The notes beneath the pieces are model-generated. The model was not told the DNA's origin and searched no databases. It worked only from the letters and a program-made list of their open reading frames with translations. A stretch of 11,255 bases of DNA from Candidatus Njordarchaeum guaymasense (lineage in GTDB: Archaea; Asgardarchaeota; Njordarchaeia; Njordarchaeales; Njordarchaeaceae). The stretch is taken from contig JAUQYT010000103.1 in assembly GCA_030587605.1 (NCBI GenBank), forward strand, positions 1-11,255, read 5' to 3'. This document shows positions 1 to 6,746 of this stretch, piece after piece. The first letter of the stretch is position 1; each line of letters opens with the position of its first letter. A program made the translations under genes and the position numbers.

Positions 1-1
1 T

Positions 2-727
2 AAACCATTGGAAGTGGGTGGCTGCTTAGGGAGAAAGGAAGCTACGGGACGAGGTGTAGCCATATGTGTTCGTGAAGCCTGCAAGAAACTCAAGATGGAT
101 TTGACAAAGGCAACTGTCGCTGTACAAGGCTTCGGAAACGTAGGGTCATGGACTGCCATAACGCTCCAGGAGATGGGAGCCAAAATCATCGCGACAAGCG
201 ACGTAAATGGAGGAGTACTCAACCCAAGCGGGATAGATGCGAAGAAACTTGCCGAGCAAGTGGATAAGACTCGAACTGTGGTAGGCTACCCAGGAAGTAA
301 GAGTATAACCAACGATGATCTCCTCACGACGAAATGCGACATTCTGGTCCCCGCAGCATTGGAAAACCAGATCACGGAGAGAAATGTAGCGGGAGTCAAG
401 TGTAAGTTGATGGTTGAAGGGGCAAATGGTCCAACGACAACTGAAGCAGACGAGATCCTCAACAAGAACAAGATAGTAGTTGTGCCTGACGTGCTAGCGA
501 ACTCAGGTGGTGTCTTGGGTTCATATTTCGAGTGGGTTCAAAACCTGCATAGAGAGAGCTGGACAATAGAAGAATTCAACAAGCAACTTGAAAAGAAGAT
601 CGTGAAGGCGTTCAACGATGTCTGGGATATGGCGCAGCAGTACAAGGTGACCCTGCGAACAGCTGCATACGTTATCGCCGTAAAGAGAATCTCTGATGCA
701 ATGTCGAAACTTGGTCTGTTCCCATGA
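2..727 (+). CDS. gdhA: Glutamate dehydrogenase, C-terminal part (5' end outside window)
   Basis: This gene enters from upstream, so no start codon is visible; the reading frame runs from base 2 to the TGA at 725-727, giving about 241 residues. The family is roughly 415-425 residues long, so a little over half is present. The enzyme interconverts glutamate and 2-oxoglutarate plus ammonia with NAD(P)(H), linking nitrogen assimilation to central carbon metabolism in the cytoplasm. The visible part opens with KPLEVGG and the glycine-rich GRKEATGRG loop. It then contains the Rossmann fold with GFGNVG and a downstream SDVNGG, followed by VPAALENQI, VEGANGPTT and PDVLANSGGV with YFEWVQN. All of these are signatures of hexameric glutamate dehydrogenases. 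The catalytic lysines of the N-terminal domain lie outside the window. A cysteine (GGCLGR) sits where serine is common, which is probably neutral. Cofactor preference cannot be decided from this sequence. Confidence 0.97.
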   Translation, partial: KPLEVGGCLGRKEATGRGVAICVREACKKLKMDLTKATVAVQGFGNVGSWTAITLQEMGAKIIATSDVNGGVLNPSGIDAKKLAEQVDKTRTVVGYPGSKSITNDDLLTTKCDILVPAALENQITERNVAGVKCKLMVEGANGPTTTEADEILNKNKIVVVPDVLANSGGVLGSYFEWVQNLHRESWTIEEFNKQLEKKIVKAFNDVWDMAQQYKVTLRTAAYVIAVKRISDAMSKLGLFP

Positions 728-737
728 ACGGAACGCC

Positions 738-760
738 TTATCCTCCTTTTTCTTCTAGCC
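738..760 (+). terminator. Pyrimidine/T-rich probable terminator after gdhA
   Basis: Just after the gdhA stop the + strand becomes strongly pyrimidine-rich, with a CCTCCTTTTTCTTC run. Archaeal transcription commonly stops on U-tracts without a stable hairpin, so this is the likely end of the gdhA message. No convincing stem is visible. The C/T-rich character continues to about base 850. Confidence 0.45.
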
Positions 761-856
761 TGCTATTCTCTTGTTCTGCCTTTCTCTGGTTCTGCCATCG
801 AGACTCTTTTCTCTTCCTCTGATGATGCGACCTGCCCCTGCATCTTTTTCGAGATT

Positions 857-866
857 GTTTTATAAT
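857..866 (+). promoter_or_regulatory. TATA-like box upstream of the 932 methyltransferase gene
   Basis: The sequence GTTTTATAAT stands out in this spacer and resembles an archaeal TATA box. Transcription would start about 25-28 bases downstream, near 888, leaving a leader of roughly 45 bases before the ATG at 932. It is the only good candidate between gdhA and the methyltransferase gene. Confidence 0.45.
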
Positions 867-931
867 TCTGGAAGACACATAGAATAAGTAAGGGAAGCTG
901 TGAGCAAGTCTTGACTGAAGATGAATAAGGA

Positions 932-3052
932 ATGGGTGCAGCAAGAGAAGTCATTGAAGCTAGGGTTCCATCTCTACTAGGCGCAAATGACGTAGAAGAC
1001 CCTAAGGAGGCCTTCGAAGCCGTCATCACAGCGCTAGCCACTATTTCCAGTGCGCTACACTGCAGCAGACTGAGGACAGTTCTTAGTAGCACTGGTTTTC
1101 CTCAGATAAGCCCGCTAAAGCGTTTGCCCAGTAATGAGCTTGAATTCCTTGACAGGGAGGTTAAAGCGAAGGAAACATCACTCAGTGAAAATGACATATA
1201 CGATAATCAGGTGAGCGTCCAGAAACTGATCAGTTCACCCCGGAGAAAAAGACTTGCAGCCTACTACACTAAGGCAACTGGTTTAGAGTTGATGTCTCAA
1301 GTAGCTTCTCATTTTGTTGAGACACGAGGAACTCCAGTTGTGCTAGCTGATCCTTTTCTTGGCTCGGGCTTAACATTGACTGAGACGCTCAAAAAGCTGG
1401 ACCATTCGATGGTGCGAAAGGTCTGGGGTGTCGAACCACATCCCCTTTCAGCGCTGGTGGCCTACTCTGCGCTTTTGTACGTATTAAAAGGGGACCAGAG
1501 GAAGATCGGGGTAATAGTTGGAGACACATTCAAAAACATATATGGCGATTTGAAGGGTTCCTCAACCTCACCCAAAGAGGGCGCAGGAAGTGTTCCCTCG
1601 GCGGATATTATGATTACGAACCCGCCTTTTACTAGGTGGGAACTTCTTGGGGAAGATTACAGGAATTTCCTCAGAACTCTTGTAGAGAAGTTTGGATATA
1701 GCAGATACGTGACGCGAAAGCAGCTTAATCTTCAACTGGCGTCGCTCTTTATGATGGACTATCTTCTGGAAAGGGATGGTCTACTCTTATCCGTGTTACC
1801 TGCTTCAACGTTCTACACCATATATGGTGAAGCAGCGAAGAGTATGCTGAGAGAAAAATATCGGCTTAATGCATTTGTTGAAAACGGCTCTGACACGTCC
1901 TTCTCGTCGCATAGCGGATTCAAAGAAGTCATTCTTGTAGCAACAAAAGAAGAGAAGGCGCCAAGAAACGAAGTCGCATTCATCACGATGGAGGCAGGAA
2001 GCAACAGGCATATTCAACAATTAAAGGAAGCTATGAATGGACACAAGTTGGAAGAGGATAAAATAAGCTGGATCGATTTGGCGAAGAAACCCCCTCTATG
2101 GGAGACGAACTGGCTAGTCTTCTTCGGCAAGAACGAATTAAGAGAAATCCTGGGCAAAGTTCTCTCACTGGTAGAGAACAATGGCACAATGGGAACCTGG
2201 GTCGACGTGCTAGGGAAGGAAAGCATTGTTAGGGGGGTTGAAATGTATGGACCAGACTTCTTCCTCATTCCAAACAGGTACTGGAACATAGTCGAGGAAG
2301 CTGCTCATACAGTAGTTGTAGAGAATGCAGAGGAAGGACTTAGACTTGAGATACCTAAGGAGTATCTCGTACCCACGTTGAGGAAGCCTGAGCTTTACTA
2401 TGACACTATAAAGCCTCGCGCCACACATCGCTTCCTTTCCATTCCGCGTAAGCCTGTCGGAGAGTTACCGGGAGCCCTCGTTGACTATATGAAGTGGGGT
2501 AAGCGGAGCCGAACGGCTCAAACAGCGATGAGAGCCCTTGGAGGAAAATGGTACAGTCATGTCCATAAGCAACTCAATGTGAAGAAACCATTTGGAGGAG
2601 TCTTCCTACCGGATAAGATTGATCCTTCGTTCAGGAACCGCGGAGTATTCGCCTGTTACTCACAAACTCCCCTAGCAGCCTCCAAAAACTTCCATATAGT
2701 ATCTCTAAATGACAGCATCAAAGAGAAAGCCTTGGTCGCGTGGTTTAACAGTACGTTGTTCATAGCTTACTTTACTCTGGCAAATAGGAGAATAAGCAAG
2801 AACTGGGCACGACTACTGATTGACGATTACCTGAGGATGCCAATAGTTAATGTGAACGCGCTCAGTAGGCGAACCCTATCGGAACTAGAAAAATCCGTCA
2901 ATGATCTTTCGGAAGAAAAGCTTCCACCAGTGAAACTTCAACTGGACTTGGACTACAGACTCAGCATCGATCGGACGCTTCTCGATGCAATAGGCGTGAG
3001 CGAACCAGAAACTCTGTTGAAGCGCCTCTATTCCACATTAGATCTAGGCTAA
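932..3052 (+). CDS. DNA amino-methyltransferase, NPPF type (probable N6-adenine, gamma-class order)
   Basis: This 706-residue protein has the layout of DNA amino-methyltransferases that move a methyl group from S-adenosylmethionine to a base, most likely adenine N6. Residues 105-117 (RKRLAAYYTKATG) match motif X. ADPFLGSGLTL at 139-149 is the SAM-binding motif I, E168 in GVEPHP is the motif II acid, and D198 is a motif III candidate. NPPF at 230-233 is catalytic motif IV. The order X-I-IV with a long C-terminal region fits gamma-class enzymes. Residues about 540-640, including LVAWFNSTLF and the DDYLRMPI segment, resemble the C-terminal target-recognition part of such proteins. The first 100 residues are unrecognised and show no visible nuclease motif, so I do not call it a fused restriction-modification enzyme. 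The ATG at 932 is the first possible start, because an in-frame TAA lies at 926-928. AAGGA touches the ATG directly, which is too close for a normal ribosome site. The gene converges on the second methyltransferase gene with a 37-base gap. Confidence 0.85.
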   Translation: MGAAREVIEARVPSLLGANDVEDPKEAFEAVITALATISSALHCSRLRTVLSSTGFPQISPLKRLPSNELEFLDREVKAKETSLSENDIYDNQVSVQKLISSPRRKRLAAYYTKATGLELMSQVASHFVETRGTPVVLADPFLGSGLTLTETLKKLDHSMVRKVWGVEPHPLSALVAYSALLYVLKGDQRKIGVIVGDTFKNIYGDLKGSSTSPKEGAGSVPSADIMITNPPFTRWELLGEDYRNFLRTLVEKFGYSRYVTRKQLNLQLASLFMMDYLLERDGLLLSVLPASTFYTIYGEAAKSMLREKYRLNAFVENGSDTSFSSHSGFKEVILVATKEEKAPRNEVAFITMEAGSNRHIQQLKEAMNGHKLEEDKISWIDLAKKPPLWETNWLVFFGKNELREILGKVLSLVENNGTMGTWVDVLGKESIVRGVEMYGPDFFLIPNRYWNIVEEAAHTVVVENAEEGLRLEIPKEYLVPTLRKPELYYDTIKPRATHRFLSIPRKPVGELPGALVDYMKWGKRSRTAQTAMRALGGKWYSHVHKQLNVKKPFGGVFLPDKIDPSFRNRGVFACYSQTPLAASKNFHIVSLNDSIKEKALVAWFNSTLFIAYFTLANRRISKNWARLLIDDYLRMPIVNVNALSRRTLSELEKSVNDLSEEKLPPVKLQLDLDYRLSIDRTLLDAIGVSEPETLLKRLYSTLDLG

Positions 3053-3089
3053 TTGACGGGAAAGTTCATGGTCACCCAAAAATCGCTTG

Positions 3090-5048
3090 TCAACTTACGA
3101 TCTTGAGAATATTCTTTGACCGAGAGGCGTCACGTTTGCTTCGAATATTCTCGTCTTTTCGCCACACAATTACTGATTCCTCCCTTATTCTCTTGCCAGC
3201 TTCAATCTTGGATATGCTGTGAGACAACTCATATTCTAATGGGAGCCCAACATGTTCTCCGATGTCTATGAGCACCTGAGCGCCATCAATTAGCACATTG
3301 TTGTTTCCAAGCTTCCAGTTGTGGTATTTACCCACTACGAAGATCATCCTGCGCTTCTCATTTATTACTTCCTGGAATCGATGAAGGCAGTCTGTAATAT
3401 CTGTTAAGTATTGAAGTACGATTCTTGCTTTTCTCTCTCTTCCAAACCGCATTAGCCCTTCAACCAGTAATCTGCAAGACTCAGGTAACATATCGCACAA
3501 GAATCGGTCTGTGTCACCTGTAATACGGCTCCTCGATCCTATTGTTTGACTTTCAAGATGCTTGTTGTCACCGTCTATCCCAAGAATCCTAATCGGTAAC
3601 GTGGAAGAACCAACGTAGTCCACCGCGTCAAAATAGGGCGGGGATGTTACTATGCCATCTACCTTACCGTCTAGGATTGCCTTTGAGTTGCGAGCATCTG
3701 ATGTCAATACCTTGCATCTCCCCTTGGCTTCAATTTTCAACGCATGGAGGATTTCCTGCGAAGCGTATGTTTGAAGGTAGAAAGTGATTGCGTCTTTCAT
3801 AAAATTGCCACTTGCGTTGAGTTTTCTCTTTTGCTGTTTGACACCTATTTCGGTGATTGACCGACTGAGTATAACGTATAGAAAGTCTCTGATTGGTTCG
3901 CTGTCCGAGACTCCGTCGATCGCATCTTTCGTCGATAGGATTTCGAGGAAAGCATCTTCATTGCCCAACAGCTTCTGTTTGTCATTTTTCCCTAGCTCAG
4001 CGAGAACAGATCTCAGTTTGCCCTTCGGTTGTGAACTGGCTGACGATTTCTTCTGTATCTTGATTAGTGATTCTCTTAGCTCTGGAAGTGGAATGTCTGC
4101 CAGACCGCACTTCACTTTTGTTATCATCGTCGACAGGGGATTTATGTCCATGCCGATCGCGTTGATGTCAAGGAGCGGTGCATCCGCTATGAAAGTTCCA
4201 GAGCCGCAGAACGGGTCAAGGACCGTATCATTCTCACTCACCCCCAAGAGATTCAGAGCGGATCTGGCTAGCCAAGGATCGGCTTTCCCCTCGTGCTTGT
4301 GGACGAAGTGTAGCCCCCATGTCCTGAAATCTGAGAAAGCCCAATCAACGTAGTCACCGATGCGCTCCTTGAATAACCCGAGCCAAGGCATTCGCTTGAA
4401 ATCGTGAGTCAAGTGTTGACGGAGTTCTTCAATCCCTTTCTTCACGCCTGCTTCCATTCTATCAAGCTTTTCGTCGAGATTCGTGAATTGCCTTGTGAAG
4501 GTGACGTAGGGCAGTTTTACAACTTCTGCAGCATACTCCAATAGTGTTTGAGCAGGTATCAAGAACACAGTAGTTAGCAGCGAGCCATCACCGAGTTTCT
4601 GATTGTAAAACTGAATGTTTGGTGAAACATCGATAAACTTACCTAGAGGAGAGACTCCGGCTTTCACATCGTGCAAACCTATCGCTTTAACTATCTCGGG
4701 GACCTTTTCTTCTTGTGTCAGCATTATGCCATAGATTTCTCTCAGGTAAGTAGCGGTCCTCATGAGTCTAACTAGTTTGCTCAAGTCTTCTGCTTCTGCT
4801 AGAAAACCGTGAGCTTTTCCCAAGTAGAGCAGTCTTGTCACCCGATCAATTACAATATCGTCAAGTTGTGAGAACGGAGGTTTCTTGAAGAGCGCTGGAA
4901 GGGTGACTATGGTTTTAGCAGTCGTTCCCAGAGATTCCTCGATCTCTCTTCTAGCGAGATCAACCTTGCTTTCCACCCTTATGTCATGTTTAAGCTTGCA
5001 GATACAGCAAATCTTGGGTGGAGAATCGTTCTCCTCTTCCTCTCTCAT
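3090..5048 (-). CDS. DNA methyltransferase, SPPY type (probable N4-cytosine or N6-adenine)
   Basis: This 652-residue protein is a SAM-dependent DNA amino-methyltransferase. VLDPFCGSGTF at 276-286 is motif I and GMDINPLS at 299-306 is motif II. SDA at 450-452 is a likely motif III and TSPPYFDAVDYV at 468-479 holds catalytic SPPY. SPPY is typical of N4-cytosine enzymes, but some SPPY proteins methylate adenine. HKHEGKADPWLARS at 250-263 occupies the motif X position. The C-terminus (FVVGKYHNWKLG near 570, then IREESVIVWRK near 621) matches the closing strands of this family. Two regions are unusual. There is a roughly 245-residue N-terminal extension starting with an acidic stretch and a CCICK cluster (C14, C15, C18) that has no partner pair for a full zinc site. 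There is also an insert of about 130 residues between motifs II and III, which could recognise the target. The ATG at 5048 is preceded by an in-frame stop eight codons upstream, so the start is secure. No nuclease lies beside it. Confidence 0.85.
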   Translation of the reverse strand: MREEEENDSPPKICCICKLKHDIRVESKVDLARREIEESLGTTAKTIVTLPALFKKPPFSQLDDIVIDRVTRLLYLGKAHGFLAEAEDLSKLVRLMRTATYLREIYGIMLTQEEKVPEIVKAIGLHDVKAGVSPLGKFIDVSPNIQFYNQKLGDGSLLTTVFLIPAQTLLEYAAEVVKLPYVTFTRQFTNLDEKLDRMEAGVKKGIEELRQHLTHDFKRMPWLGLFKERIGDYVDWAFSDFRTWGLHFVHKHEGKADPWLARSALNLLGVSENDTVLDPFCGSGTFIADAPLLDINAIGMDINPLSTMITKVKCGLADIPLPELRESLIKIQKKSSASSQPKGKLRSVLAELGKNDKQKLLGNEDAFLEILSTKDAIDGVSDSEPIRDFLYVILSRSITEIGVKQQKRKLNASGNFMKDAITFYLQTYASQEILHALKIEAKGRCKVLTSDARNSKAILDGKVDGIVTSPPYFDAVDYVGSSTLPIRILGIDGDNKHLESQTIGSRSRITGDTDRFLCDMLPESCRLLVEGLMRFGRERKARIVLQYLTDITDCLHRFQEVINEKRRMIFVVGKYHNWKLGNNNVLIDGAQVLIDIGEHVGLPLEYELSHSISKIEAGKRIREESVIVWRKDENIRSKRDASRSKNILKIVS

Positions 5049-5100
5049 CTTCCCGACCTTTTGACGAGATCAACAATCAATAATCAAGTAGCAGCGAGCT

Positions 5101-5110
5101 TCATAAATAA
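5101..5110 (-). promoter_or_regulatory. TATA-like box for the leftward methyltransferase gene
   Basis: Read on the - strand this is TTATTTATGA, an archaeal TATA-like sequence about 55 bases before the ATG at 5048. A start of transcription near 5079 would leave a leader of about 30 bases. It lies in the AT-rich spacer shared with the divergent gene at 5276. Confidence 0.35.
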
Positions 5111-5198
5111 CTCTATTGAATACATTTTCACTGTTACAGGGTTATCAGCGGAACGAGTACGAGGATGTTGCTTAACCGCTACGTTTTTTAGTTTCTAC

Positions 5199-5206
5199 TA
5201 ATATAT
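5199..5206 (+). promoter_or_regulatory. TATA-like box for the 408-residue protein gene
   Basis: TAATATAT sits about 70 bases before the ATG at 5276. Transcription would start near 5230, giving a leader of roughly 45 bases that contains a run of seven T (5245-5251) and a GAGAGGTG ribosome-site candidate at 5257-5264. The T run so early in the leader is odd and could cause early termination. Confidence 0.35.
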
Positions 5207-5275
5207 CAATTAACACCTATAGTACTTTGATTCATCATAATCGATTTTTTTGATGCGAGAGGTGTCTTGTAGGTT

Positions 5276-6502
5276 ATGGCGCTTTCTTTCGCCACTATTG
5301 CAACCACGCTCGGTCCAGTAATCAAGCCATTGATTGAGAAAGGCGCGAAGATGATTGCCAAGTGGCTTTTCGTCAAGGTTAAAGGTAGGTTTACTGGTGA
5401 GGAGAGCGAGATAGAGAGAGACTTGATCAGAGCCATTGAGGAGAAGAATGTCGAGGTATTCATTAAGAAATATGAGCAGGATCTGTCAGTCGACATCGTT
5501 CAGAAGATTCGCGCGCTGGGGAATCTCAATGACCTGTTTGACAAGGTCGGTCGAATACTGCAATACAAGCAGTACAACGAGGATTCTGCCAGCGTCTTCA
5601 TGGATCTGGCTCGGGCACTTGAAAACGTTGTCACTGGAGTCTCTTTCGCGGAAGCCGGAATCCAAGAGATAGTAGTCCAAGACCCTGAGACGAAGGAGAG
5701 AGTGTCTGTGACCAGCGAGGCGTACATGGTAGCCATTCTACTGAGGTTTGCAGCAGCCGTTTGGACTCAGCTGGCGGCGAAGTCAACGCCTTCGATGAAG
5801 GGCTGGGCGTTGGAGTACGACGCAAGCATGAACATAGTCGTAGCTAGACCTCAGATATTAGATGAAATGCAAATGGAGAAAAAGGCGGAAGCCGCTGCGT
5901 CCAGAGCTATGGCTCCCATGCCACCACCCACGCCATTGATGGGGGCGGCGGCCTCGCTCGACGTACTGAAATTCCGTTCAGCTTACAAGAATCTCATGCA
6001 ACTCTACAGAGACAGTCTGCCTATACGTGAAAATTACCTTAAAGCAGCCTCTTGCCTCAAGACTGCTCAGTCGAAGGTGATGGCCTCAAAGGATAGGCAA
6101 CGCAAGACTCACAAGTATATGAATCTTAGCCACTTGGAGGCTTTGGTCTTGGGCTTTAGAGCTGAAGCGCAGTTCTGGCAGTTTAACATGTCCGAAAATC
6201 TACCTCAGCTAGCCGAGACCGTTAGCAAGTTCTTTGAAGCAGACCCGGAACGCACGGAGAGATACTTGCTTGAAAGCATGGAAGTGTCTAAAACAGGCCT
6301 CAACGAATTCATGGATGTCTTGACTCTATACGAGAACGTAGGTGACGGCCTTGCTGGAGCTCTCAAACTATACAGGGATGCCCTCGACAAATGTGTAGGC
6401 GGCAAGGACGAGAAAATGATAAAGCGTAGAATAGATGAAACGAAGAAAAGCGCCTCAAAGAACCCGAGTGTTCTAGTTGCAGATCCAAAGCCAATCCTAT
6501 AA
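5276..6502 (+). CDS. Helical protein of unknown function beside DNA methyltransferase
   Basis: I do not recognise this 408-residue protein. It appears almost entirely helical and has two parts. Residues 1-200 begin with an amphipathic or hydrophobic stretch (MALSFATIATTLGPVIKPLI, then KMIAKWLFVKVKGRF), followed by charged helices and a short region around 130-147 that may be strand. A linker rich in alanine, proline and methionine spans about 202-228 (AAASRAMAPMPPPTP). Residues 229-390 form a second helical domain with many Lys, Glu, Leu and Tyr, loosely TPR-like in spacing but without a clear TPR consensus. There is no signal peptide, no convincing transmembrane helix, and no nuclease, ATPase or methyltransferase motif. 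The start is fixed because an in-frame TAG lies two codons before the ATG. GAGAGGTG at 5257-5264 is a reasonable ribosome site. The gene is divergent from the SPPY methyltransferase gene, so a role in the same system is possible but only inferred from position. Confidence 0.8.
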   Translation: MALSFATIATTLGPVIKPLIEKGAKMIAKWLFVKVKGRFTGEESEIERDLIRAIEEKNVEVFIKKYEQDLSVDIVQKIRALGNLNDLFDKVGRILQYKQYNEDSASVFMDLARALENVVTGVSFAEAGIQEIVVQDPETKERVSVTSEAYMVAILLRFAAAVWTQLAAKSTPSMKGWALEYDASMNIVVARPQILDEMQMEKKAEAAASRAMAPMPPPTPLMGAAASLDVLKFRSAYKNLMQLYRDSLPIRENYLKAASCLKTAQSKVMASKDRQRKTHKYMNLSHLEALVLGFRAEAQFWQFNMSENLPQLAETVSKFFEADPERTERYLLESMEVSKTGLNEFMDVLTLYENVGDGLAGALKLYRDALDKCVGGKDEKMIKRRIDETKKSASKNPSVLVADPKPIL

Positions 6503-6560
6503 ACGGCGAGCCTACAAGTCAGCGAATACTGATTCCATCTCCGCTAATAAAAGAGGCCAG

Positions 6561-6592
6561 GGGAACAGGTAGCTTGGGTTCCCAATCTTTTT
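6561..6592 (+). terminator. Hairpin plus T-run, terminator after the 408-residue protein gene
   Basis: A perfect six-base inverted repeat, GGGAAC at 6561-6566 and GTTCCC at 6578-6583, encloses an 11-base loop. It is followed by AATCTTTTTCTCC, with five T at 6588-6592. Its position about 60 bases after the stop at 6502 fits a terminator separating this gene from the copper ATPase gene. Confidence 0.45.
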
Positions 6593-6617
6593 CTCCAGGA
6601 CGTTGAAGAAATGGATA

Positions 6618-6638
6618 GTAACAGCTCATAGCTACAAC
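6618..6638. promoter_or_regulatory. Imperfect palindrome upstream of copA, possible operator
   Basis: This 21-base site has the symmetrical pattern GT-N3-AGCT-N3-AGCT-N3-AC. It lies about 110 bases before the copA ATG and just before a weak TATA-like TTCTTATGAA at 6641-6650. A dimeric regulator, for example a metal-responsive one, could bind here. No regulator gene is present in the window, and chance is a real alternative. Confidence 0.22.
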
Positions 6639-6746
6639 AATTCTTATGAATGGATTGAATCGTATCTAGTTGTGAGATTCCAGAAGTTCTCGGGAAATCC
6701 AATCTGAGGCGAGGACACACCGATTCCTAGAAGAGGAGAAACCTAG

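Noticed and set aside
818..920. CTGATGA followed later by CTGA, resembling boxes of an archaeal C/D guide RNA
   Set aside because: The box C first base is wrong, the spacing of about 100 bases is too long, and no internal D'/C' boxes or flanking stem are visible.
763..1092. A 109-codon open frame on the - strand between gdhA and the first methyltransferase gene
   Set aside because: It overlaps the well-supported start of the methyltransferase gene. Its composition simply mirrors the pyrimidine-rich spacer.
932..1240. Possible fused restriction nuclease in the first 100 residues of the 706-residue methyltransferase
   Set aside because: No PD-(D/E)xK, HNH or other nuclease signature could be seen, so a single-chain restriction-modification enzyme is not supported.
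3784..4353. A 189-codon open frame on the + strand inside the leftward methyltransferase gene
   Set aside because: It lies fully antisense to the region coding motifs I and II of a convincing methyltransferase, has a low-complexity Ser/Leu-rich composition, and has no recognisable domain.
4986..5201. A 71-codon open frame on the + strand covering the start of the leftward methyltransferase gene and its promoter spacer
   Set aside because: It overlaps the 5' end of the methyltransferase gene antisense, has no clear ribosome site, and its product resembles no known small protein.
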